Source: JACTOJ01 sp032335695
GTDB taxonomy: Bacteria; Bacillota; Clostridia; Clostridiales; Clostridiaceae
DNA length: 64,000 nt
Reading direction: 5' to 3'
Assembly (NCBI RefSeq): GCF_032335695.1
Contig: NZ_JACTOJ010000008.1
Span: 1-64,000, forward strand
Positions 54,184 to 60,586 of this stretch are shown in pieces. Made by a program: the position numbers and the translations under genes. Positions within the stretch are counted from its first letter, which is position 1. Every line of letters starts with the position of its first letter. A model generated the notes under the pieces. The model ran no database searches. It had not been told where the DNA came from and saw only the letters and a program-made list of their open reading frames with translations.

Positions 54184-55837
54184 TTTTATCTGTATCTAAT
54201 TCTATCACATCTTTACCTTTTAGTGAATGGCTCATACCAGAATTAAATATAAAAGTTATCATGTATGGATCTACGTTGCCTTCTTCATCAGTTCCACCTA
54301 ATATAATTTTATTAACTGCACTTTCAAAAACTACTCTATCAAATTCTTTAATTGGTTTATTACTATCAAATACTTTTCTAAAACTGTTTATTCTTTTTTT
54401 AATATCAATGTTATTTTCATTAGAAGCATCTAAATCAACTTTTTCAACTTTAAGCTTTTCTAATGCTGTAGAAAGCTCTGTGAATTTAATTTCGTAAGTA
54501 GCTTTATCAATTAATTCATCAATTCTCATATCCACTAGCTTTTTTAACTTATTTTCATAAGAAGTAACTTCTCTTGCAACTCTTTTTAATTCTTTAGCTG
54601 TATTAGTGTTATTAAGAGTATTTTCTACAGTTTCCATAAACTCTGTAACTATATCTTTATTTTGTAGACAAAACATATTAAAGGCTTCAAGAAATGCATT
54701 TTCAATAATCTTTTCATCTATCCCCTTACTGTCTGGACAATACTTTTTACCTTTCTTAGTAGATACACAACAATGCCAAATAGTTTTTTCATGAGTTGTA
54801 TTACTGTGCCATCTACGTCTACTAGCTGTGCCTCCACAAAATCCACATTCTATTTTACTACTGAAAGCAAATTTTCTGCTATACTTTTCTCCTCTTCCTT
54901 TATTGTTACTATTTACACTACGTTTTTCAAGTATCTTTTGAGCTTCATTAAACATTTCTTCTGATATTATAGGTTCATGATTAGAGTTTATATAATACTT
55001 TTCTTCTTCACCCATATTATCAAGTCTTCTTTTGGATATTGGGTCAACAGTAAAAGTCTTTCCTAATAATAAATCTCCTTTGTATTTTTCATTAGTTATA
55101 ATTCCTCTAACTGAACCATCATTCCAATTAGTATTTCCTTTTTTAGTTTTATAATTTAACTGTGTAAGCTCTTTTGCAATAACAAAACATCCTGCACCTT
55201 CAATATATCTTTTAAAAATATATCTAACTATCTTTGCTTCTTCTTCGTTTATTGTTATTACTTTATTTATTGTATCATAATCATATCCTAAGCAACCATT
55301 AAATCCTATAAGCTCTCCACGTTTCATCTTCATTTTTAGTCCCATTTTTACATTAGTTGAGATAGATTCACTTTCTTGTTGAGCTAATGAACTTAGAATA
55401 GTTAATAACATTTCTCCATTCATTGTTAAAGTATTGATATTTTCTTTTTCAAATAAAATTGCAACGTTATAATCCTTCAACAGCCTTACATATTTCAAAG
55501 TATCTAAAGTATTTCTAGCGAATCTTGAAATTGATTTGGTTATGATTAAATCAATCTTTCCATCTACTGCATCATTTATCATTCTTTGAAATTCTGCTCT
55601 TTTATCTGTTTGTGTACCACTTATCCCTTCATCAGCATAAATATCAACAAGACTCCACTGTGGATTAGCTTCAACCATATTTCTATAATGCTCTACTTGA
55701 GAATTGTAACTAGTTAATTGCTCTTCTGAATCAGTACTTACTCTACAGTAAGCTGCAACTCTTAATCTATCTATCACTTTTGCATTACGTCTATCAATTC
55801 TACCTTGACTTGCTTTTATTACTTTAACATCTGCCAT
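54119..55837 (-). CDS. Large serine recombinase 2
   Basis: The catalytic domain has AAYCRVSTDSEEQ with nucleophile Ser34, GISGTQTDKRAEF and KSISRFARNTLD. A recombinase domain (NYKTKKGNTNWNDGSVRGII), a zinc ribbon (CGFCGG... CCVSTKKGKKYC, about 340-375) and a coiled coil follow. Unlike recombinase 1, its own frame leaves the core as HTRGDVRTTI and stops. At 572 residues it is normal length. Start at ATG 55837 with AAGGAGCG. The two recombinases share the first 230 residues closely in pattern but are diverged beyond. Confidence 0.92.
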   Translation of the reverse strand: MADVKVIKASQGRIDRRNAKVIDRLRVAAYCRVSTDSEEQLTSYNSQVEHYRNMVEANPQWSLVDIYADEGISGTQTDKRAEFQRMINDAVDGKIDLIITKSISRFARNTLDTLKYVRLLKDYNVAILFEKENINTLTMNGEMLLTILSSLAQQESESISTNVKMGLKMKMKRGELIGFNGCLGYDYDTINKVITINEEEAKIVRYIFKRYIEGAGCFVIAKELTQLNYKTKKGNTNWNDGSVRGIITNEKYKGDLLLGKTFTVDPISKRRLDNMGEEEKYYINSNHEPIISEEMFNEAQKILEKRSVNSNNKGRGEKYSRKFAFSSKIECGFCGGTASRRRWHSNTTHEKTIWHCCVSTKKGKKYCPDSKGIDEKIIENAFLEAFNMFCLQNKDIVTEFMETVENTLNNTNTAKELKRVAREVTSYENKLKKLVDMRIDELIDKATYEIKFTELSTALEKLKVEKVDLDASNENNIDIKKRINSFRKVFDSNKPIKEFDRVVFESAVNKIILGGTDEEGNVDPYMITFIFNSGMSHSLKGKDVIELDTDKNDKEVCSYSELHTRGDVRTTI

Positions 55838-55908
55838 CAAAATCGCTCCTTACAAAGTGTATTCCTATAACTTATTAGTTTTAATTATATATCTGAACAC
55901 ATATTGAA

Positions 55909-56049
55909 TCAAGCATTAATAATCATAATATTATATTTTTTCATCAACTCTATTTTAATAGTGTTATATTCTTTATCTGTAATAAGTTTAAGCCCAAGCA
56001 ATTGATTTAACATAGCTAACTGAATACTATATTTCATATTGTTATCCAT
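55909..56049 (-). CDS. Small SHOCT-like protein upstream of recombinase 2
   Basis: A 46-codon ORF starts at ATG 56049 behind GGGGAGA. It contains LAMLNQLLGLKLITDKEYNT, the same SHOCT-type helix-Leu-Ile-Thr-Asp-Lys-Glu-Tyr pattern as the small protein upstream of recombinase 1, and ends in a hydrophobic segment. Recurring linkage to integrase genes suggests a directionality or accessory role. Confidence 0.65.
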   Translation of the reverse strand: MDNNMKYSIQLAMLNQLLGLKLITDKEYNTIKIELMKKYNIMIINA

Positions 56050-56097
56050 TAAAACCATCTCCCCTGCTATAAAAATTTTTAATACCAAACCAAAAGA

Positions 56098-56129
56098 TTA
56101 AAAACAGACCTTTAATCCTTTGGTCTGTT
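56098..56129 (-). terminator. Terminator of the large structured RNA
   Basis: AACAGACC AAAGGATTAAA GGTCTGTT followed by TTTAATC on the minus strand, an 8-bp perfect stem. Confidence 0.85.
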
Positions 56130-56602
56130 ATCAATAAATGGGCTAAAGGCAAGGCATTAACCTCACCTATAGCTCCTTATTTAATAAGCATTGTATTTGT
56201 CACACCTCCCCAATGCTGGGAATACTTTAAGCTACTTGTGATTAGCAAGTATCATAGGACTTTAACCTCTCCCACAATGTGGAAGCCACTCTCCATGGGA
56301 TACCTAAGACTAAGTGGAAGTATCATTATTTTCCTGTGCAGATCATGGCAATCAGATTTATCAAATCTGTTTTGAGCAAAATTTATCGCTATCCTTAATA
56401 AACAAATTTCTTTATTAAATAAAATTTTGAAATTTTATTTATAAGTGTCTTGGCGTTTTCCTCTTGTTGCTTCCAGCTTTAACTGCTGCACAGTAACGTA
56501 CCTAAAGTATTGAATATTCAACTATCAAAGAACTTGTAAAAGCATTTATAAAAAAACGCCCTCACTGTATAGCCTTGGGAGAAGATTAAATGTGACAAAT
56601 TT
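56098..56602 (-). ncRNA. Large structured non-coding RNA (about 500 nt)
   Basis: The interval has no ORF but many pairings on the minus strand. A 10-bp helix joins ATTTGTCACA (5', 56591-56600) to TGTGACAAAT (56195-56204), and an 8-bp helix joins GGCGTTTT (56553-56560) to AAAACGCC (56452-56459), so it is closed by long-range stems. Local hairpins include ACTTG/CAAGT, CCCAGCATTGGG, CCACATTGTGG, AGATTTGATAAATCT and AATAAAATTTCAAAATTTTATT. It ends in a perfect terminator (AACAGACC/GGTCTGTT plus TTTTT). Size, phage context and architecture recall ROOL/GOLLD-type ornate RNAs; family membership is untested. Confidence 0.7.
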
Positions 56603-56624
56603 AAAAAAGTTTTTATAAATTTTT

Positions 56625-57023
56625 TTAAAGCATTGATTTTAACTTTGCCAAAGCCCTTATATGCTTTTGTCTAACAGCATCATTTTTAAGTTGAAGCTTT
56701 ACTGCTATTTCATTTAAGGAAAACCCATATCTGTATCTAAGCTCTATAACCTTAAAATCTGATTCATTTAATTTCTTTAAAGCTTTATATAGGTTTGAAT
56801 CACTAATAAAATCAGTAAAATCCAATAGCTCATTAACTTCTTTTTCAATTCCTAACGCATCTTTTGCATATTCAAATTCAATTGGTACATCATACTTTTG
56901 CAAGTATTCAAGAGAAAGATTATGTCTGTAATACCTCCTCTCATTGTTTTCTTCTCTTTTGTCCTCCTCTTGGAGAACTTCCATAAATTCCTCATAATTT
57001 TGTTGTTTTTCTTCTTTTGACAT
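56625..57023 (-). CDS. Sigma-70 region-4-like regulator
   Basis: The C-terminal 60 residues read ALKKLNESDFKVIELRYRYGFSLNEIAVKLQLKNDAVRQKHIRALAKL, a sigma region 4 helix-turn-helix. The N terminus is acidic and coiled. It lacks region 2, so it is more likely an ArpU/late-activator type factor than a full sigma. Start ATG 57023 follows AAAGGAG. An open extension upstream crosses the terminator-like hairpin and is ignored. It is immediately upstream of the large RNA. Confidence 0.75.
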   Translation of the reverse strand: MSKEEKQQNYEEFMEVLQEEDKREENNERRYYRHNLSLEYLQKYDVPIEFEYAKDALGIEKEVNELLDFTDFISDSNLYKALKKLNESDFKVIELRYRYGFSLNEIAVKLQLKNDAVRQKHIRALAKLKSML

Positions 57024-57051
57024 TTTTAATTGCTCCTTTCTGCCTGAACGC

Positions 57052-57083
57052 AAAAAGGAGCCGCACGAAAATCGTGCGACTCC
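57052..57083 (-). terminator. Strong hairpin with T tract in the sigma-like gene leader
   Basis: GGAGTCGCACGA TTT TCGTGCGGCTCC TTTTTG on the minus strand, a 12-bp stem with one G-T pair. It lies between the two regulators and only about 30 nt before the ATG of the second, so it could act as an attenuator. Confidence 0.75.
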
Positions 57084-57122
57084 TTCTGGGTCAGTTTTAT
57101 ATTTCATTTAGGAATTTTGGGT

Positions 57123-57171
57123 ATAAAAAAAAAGCCCTTCAATGCAATATAATTCTGCATTTCAGGACTTT
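57123..57171 (-). terminator. Terminator after the ArpU-like gene
   Basis: AAAGTCCTGAAATGCA...TGCATTGAAGGGCTTT with a run of nine T on the minus strand, 83 nt past the stop codon. Confidence 0.8.
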
Positions 57172-57253
57172 CTTAAACTCCGCAATATCCTATTGTATAT
57201 ATCTTAACAGTATCAAAGTATAGTGTCAGTACCAAAGCTGTATCTGTTTAGTC

Positions 57254-57805
57254 TCAATCTTGTATCATATCTATAGTTTTTAAAGCTTGGACCATATTAG
57301 GAAATAAATATCCCCATAATATAGTTCCTAATAAATTAATAGCCTTTTTCTTTTCTCTGTAATATGTGGCTCTTGAGCAACAAAGATATTCTATTACTTC
57401 ATTCTCTGAATGCCTACAAGGTGTAATATAAATTTTATATATTAATGTATAATACCGTTCCCCATTATCAGGGTAAGACTTTAGCATTGATAACGTTTTA
57501 TCAATTATTTCTATTATACTTTTACTATCTTCTATAGATTGAAGTCTGCTTTCTAACCTAGCTTGTGAAATATAAGGATCTACCTCTACCAAACTGTATA
57601 ATAATTCATCTAATCTTCTACCTGATGTTTCATAATATTCATCATCAATTTCTTGAATAGAATTATTAATTCGCCACAGTACCTTACTATAAAGTTGTAA
57701 CAATAATTTCGTATTGTGATATATATTGGGGCTAACTTTCCTTTCCATTATTATTTCATTATTTACTATGTTATTTTTACCATATTTAATTGTCGCTAAA
57801 GCCAT
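57254..57805 (-). CDS. ArpU-like phage regulator
   Basis: The 183-residue helical protein ends with a sigma-4-like HTH (NEVIEYLCCSRATYYREKKKAINLLG), the pattern of ArpU-type late transcription regulators. RBS AAGGAGC. A consensus promoter (TTGACA, 17 nt, TATACT) lies upstream within the operator region shared with the repressor, so it is the first leftward, lytic-direction gene of the module. Confidence 0.7.
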   Translation of the reverse strand: MALATIKYGKNNIVNNEIIMERKVSPNIYHNTKLLLQLYSKVLWRINNSIQEIDDEYYETSGRRLDELLYSLVEVDPYISQARLESRLQSIEDSKSIIEIIDKTLSMLKSYPDNGERYYTLIYKIYITPCRHSENEVIEYLCCSRATYYREKKKAINLLGTILWGYLFPNMVQALKTIDMIQD

Positions 57806-57833
57806 AACACTGATGCTCCTTTCTTAATTTATG

Positions 57834-57940
57834 TTGACAGTAAAATTGTTCTAATATAAAATTATATTATGAACTTTCGTTCTAATTTAAAGTATAAATT
57901 AGAACTGAAATACTGTCAATAAAATTCAGAACATTCGTTC
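57834..57940. promoter_or_regulatory. Genetic switch: face-to-face promoters and operator dyads
   Basis: On the minus strand TTGACA (57914-57919), a 17-nt spacer and TATACT (57891-57896) form a near-perfect promoter for the ArpU-like gene. On the plus strand TTGACA (57834-57839) and TATAAA about 15 nt later may serve the repressor. Dyads are GAACTTTCGTTC (57871-57882), GAACATTCGTTC (57929-57940) and a 10-bp inverted repeat GTTCTAATTT/AAATTAGAAC (57879-57905) covering the leftward -10. The GAAC-N4-GTTC shape also resembles Gram-positive LexA boxes, so SOS input is possible. Confidence 0.65.
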
Positions 57941-57981
57941 TTGCTTTAGTAAGAAGTTACTCATAAATTGGAGGAAAAAAA

Positions 57982-58434
57982 ATGAATTTTGGTAATAAAA
58001 TAAAACATCTTCGTAAAGAAGCTGGTTTATCTCAAGAAGATTTAGCAGCTAAACTTGGTGTTTCTCAAAAATCTATTTGTAATTATGAAAATAACACTAG
58101 ATTTCCAAAAGGACAAAAAGTAATTAAGGGATTAGCCGATATATTTAATGTAACGGTTGATTACTTAATCTCTGACACCGATGATACTACATCTAAAGAA
58201 AATATTTTTATCTCTTCTGCAAAAGATGAATTCGGCTATAAATGTAAGAATGAAGCTGAAATGTTAATAGAAAGAACTGCTGCTGTACTAGCAGGCGGTG
58301 AATTGTCTGAAGAAGATAAAGATGCTTTTTTCCAATCAATAACACAATTATATTTTGAAGCAAAAAATAAAGCTAGAAAAAAATATGGTAAAAAGAACTC
58401 AAACTCTGAAACTGAAATATCTAATACTCCATAA
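57982..58434 (+). CDS. XRE-family repressor
   Basis: The HTH reads IKHLRKEAGLSQEDLAAKLGVSQKSICNYENNTRFPKGQ, followed by LADIFNVTVDYLIS and a helical C terminus of about 80 residues. It lacks the LexA/CI self-cleavage Ser-Lys dyad and is followed by an ImmA-type protease, the ICEBs1-like ImmR/ImmA arrangement in which the protease relieves repression. RBS TTGGAGG. Confidence 0.88.
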   Translation: MNFGNKIKHLRKEAGLSQEDLAAKLGVSQKSICNYENNTRFPKGQKVIKGLADIFNVTVDYLISDTDDTTSKENIFISSAKDEFGYKCKNEAEMLIERTAAVLAGGELSEEDKDAFFQSITQLYFEAKNKARKKYGKKNSNSETEISNTP

Positions 58435-58451
58435 AGGAGAGATATGTGCTT

Positions 58452-58958
58452 ATGAGGAAGGTAATAATAAATGAAGTTAATAGGTTAATTAAAACATACC
58501 ACACCAGGAATCCATTTGAAATTGCTGAAATGATGAATATTGAAATTGTATATCATAATTTAGGTAATTTAAAAGGGTACTACTTCTATCAATCAAGATT
58601 TAGATTTATAGTTATAAATGAAAATATCTCTGAAGAAATGCAAACTGTAATATGTGCTCATGAATTAGGACATGATAGATTTCACCAACATTTGGCTAAA
58701 AATGACCCTATAAAAGAATTTACTCTTTTTGATGTTACTTCAAAGCCAGAACGTGAAGCCAATCTCTTTACGGCAGAACTTTTAATACCTGATGAAAGTA
58801 TAATGTGTTTAGTTCATGGGGAATGTACCTATAGTTACATTGCTGCACAACTAAATGTACCTATTGAAATTGTTGATTTTAAAAGCCAAATATTAAAATA
58901 TAAAGGATATGAAATTAATTCTTTAAATATTAGTAAAGGCAACTTCCTTAAACATTAA
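58452..58958 (+). CDS. ImmA/IrrE-family metallopeptidase
   Basis: The zinc motif His-Glu-Leu-Gly-His (in CAHELGHDRFHQH, about residue 71) and a downstream Glu in PEREANLFTAELLIP give the gluzincin active site. The length of 168 is normal for the short ImmA type. It lies 17 nt past the repressor stop with AAAGGAGAG as its site; GTG 58446 is possible but ATG 58452 has better spacing. By analogy it cleaves the adjacent repressor to trigger excision. Confidence 0.88.
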   Translation: MRKVIINEVNRLIKTYHTRNPFEIAEMMNIEIVYHNLGNLKGYYFYQSRFRFIVINENISEEMQTVICAHELGHDRFHQHLAKNDPIKEFTLFDVTSKPEREANLFTAELLIPDESIMCLVHGECTYSYIAAQLNVPIEIVDFKSQILKYKGYEINSLNISKGNFLKH

Positions 58959-59381
58959 ATTAACCGTCATTTTTTATTATTGATGACGGTTGAACTCAAT
59001 AACTTTAACAAAATACCATTAGAAATAGTTCCCATAAATACAAATAACCTACTAGTTATCTTCCCTAATATAAACAAAATCATTTGATAGACTTACATAA
59101 AAATCAATTAAATCCATATAATAAACCTACCTAATTTCTTTAAATTTTATTTTATTATTAACCATTTTTTATTTGAACTTTATTAAGAAAAGATTATACA
59201 CAATATTATTAGGTACAAGCCGAGATATACACGTTATCTAGGCGACCCCCTTGTTCAACCTTTGAATTGTAGAAAAATAGCATTATAAATTTAAAGAGTA
59301 TTATTGATGAATATGTACATAAAAATGAGGGATAATATATTGGTATGTCCCTTATTTTTTATTTTAGGAGGATTTAAACTT
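58959..59381. other. Gap at the presumed right end of the element
   Basis: No gene. AACCGTCA/TGACGGTT (58962-58991) is a hairpin ending the ImmA transcript. At 59212-59260 GCC-AGATA/TATCT-GGC and ACAAG/CTTGT, GGT/ACC pairings form a compact GC-richer structure about 120 nt before the CDF start, which could be a metal-responsive leader. No copy of the GTGGAGACG core and no rlmD 5' part is present, so the right boundary is not proven. Confidence 0.45.
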
Positions 59382-60246
59382 ATGATATTATCAAACAGAA
59401 AAGTTAAAGTTGCTGCCTTATCAATTGTATCAAATACAACTTTAATTATTCTAAAAGTAGTTGCAGGATTACTTAGTGGTTCTGTCAGTATTGTTTCAGA
59501 AGCAATTCACTCTGGTATGGATTTAGTGGCATCCATTATTGCTTTTTTTTCTGTCCGTGTTTCCTCAAAACCAGCAGATGAAGAACACCCTTACGGTCAT
59601 GGAAAAATTGAGAACATTTCTGGTTTAGCGGAAGGATTATTAATATTTGTTGCAGCCTTCTTAATAATAAAAGAATCCGCTTTTAAAATAATACACCCCG
59701 CAAAAATAGAAGAAACAGTTATAGCTATTATAGTAATGGTTATATCTGCTGTAGTAAATACAATTGTTTCAAGAATCCTTTATAAGGTAGCAAAGGAAGA
59801 AGACTCTCTTGCATTGGAGGCCGATGCACTTCATTTAAAAACTGATGTATATACTTCTTTAGGGGTTGCCATAGGATTGCTTCTTATAAAATTCACTGGA
59901 ATCAGTATTCTTGATCCTATTGCTGCTATTATCGTTGCATGCCTTATTGTAATAGAAGCATGGCACTTATCGAAAAGTGCTTTTACTCCTCTTATAGATG
60001 CAAAGCTATCAGCTGAAGAAGAGAACAAAATAAAAGAAGTTATGGAAACATACAAAAAAAGAAATAGTAGATTTTCATGGATTGAAGACACGAAAGTCAG
60101 GTCCTATACGCTATGTTGATTTTCACATAACTGTAAATTCAGAACTTACTGCAAAAGCTACCCATCAACTAATAAAGAAGATAGAAAAAAGCCTAGAAGC
60201 GGAATTTAAAAATATCAATATAACCATACACATAGATCATGATTAA
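59382..60246 (+). pseudogene. Cation diffusion facilitator transporter, frameshifted at poly-A
   Basis: ATG 59382 behind AGGAGG starts MILSNRKVKVAALSIV. The protein shows six TM segments and the CDF metal sites: SEAIHSGMD-type TM2, the HPYGHGKIEN loop and TM5 DALHLKTDVYTS. At 60054-60060 seven A shift the frame and translation stops at 60119. With six A it would continue KKEIVDFHGLKTRKSGPIRYVDF and the C-terminal ferredoxin-like domain to a stop at 60246. The shift removes that domain; a single-base assembly error is equally possible. Probable Zn/Fe/Mn efflux. Confidence 0.85.
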
Positions 60247-60300
60247 GTATATATTGACAATGTTAATTGACTGATATTTACTCTTAGTGAGAAAGTAATA

Positions 60301-60341
60301 AAGCGGCAAATAACTATCCATGTGATTAGTTATTTACCGCT
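60301..60341. terminator. Bidirectional terminator between CDF and mgtA operons
   Basis: AAGCGGCAAATAACTA (60301-60316) pairs with TTAGTTATTTACCGCTT (60325-60341), with one bulge or mismatch, between convergent operons. Confidence 0.75.
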
Positions 60342-60372
60342 TATATTTTACATACAACTTTCGTTTTAGAAG

Positions 60373-60573
60373 TTACGATTGCTCTTCCTTAATAATAATT
60401 GATGCAATTAAGGCTATTGGTAAAGCAAGAAAGCTAAAAAAATACCAAGTAGCAAAGTTTCTGCCTTTTTCGTAAGCTTTTACAGCAGGATAGGTTGCAA
60501 AAAGACCTAAGAGCATTAATCCACAAGTTAAAAATAAACCAATGGCAGTAAATATATTATTTCCTATTATCAT
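60373..60573 (-). CDS. Small two-TM membrane protein in the mgtA operon
   Basis: The 66 residues contain two hydrophobic segments (about 6-28 and 42-60) joined by a basic Lys-x2-Glu-Lys-Gly-Arg loop. AAGGAGGG overlaps the end of the ATPase gene, so it is cotranscribed and probably coupled. It may stabilise or regulate the ATPase as small Mg-transport peptides do elsewhere; not a known homologue. Confidence 0.7.
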   Translation of the reverse strand: MIIGNNIFTAIGLFLTCGLMLLGLFATYPAVKAYEKGRNFATWYFFSFLALPIALIASIIIKEEQS

Positions 60574-60586
60574 TTTTTTACCCTCC

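Larger units (their letters stand above)
17579..59000. mobile_element. Composite serine-recombinase element: capsid/packaging island plus lysogeny module
   Basis: The left limit is the recombination core at 17579-17587 inside the tail of recombinase 1. A second core lies at 54136-54144. The right limit is only estimated, between the ImmA gene and the chromosomal CDF gene, because no third core is visible there. Nearly all genes point left; plus-strand exceptions are two small genes, an XRE gene and the repressor-ImmA pair. Content is phage head and packaging, replication/transcription proteins, defence-like cargo and a lysogeny region, without tail or lysis genes. Confidence 0.75.

Noticed and set aside
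56155..56175. GGTGAGG followed by GCCTTGCC in the large RNA, recalling the M-box opening
   Set aside because: The rest of the M-box consensus is missing; chance similarity within a different structured RNA.
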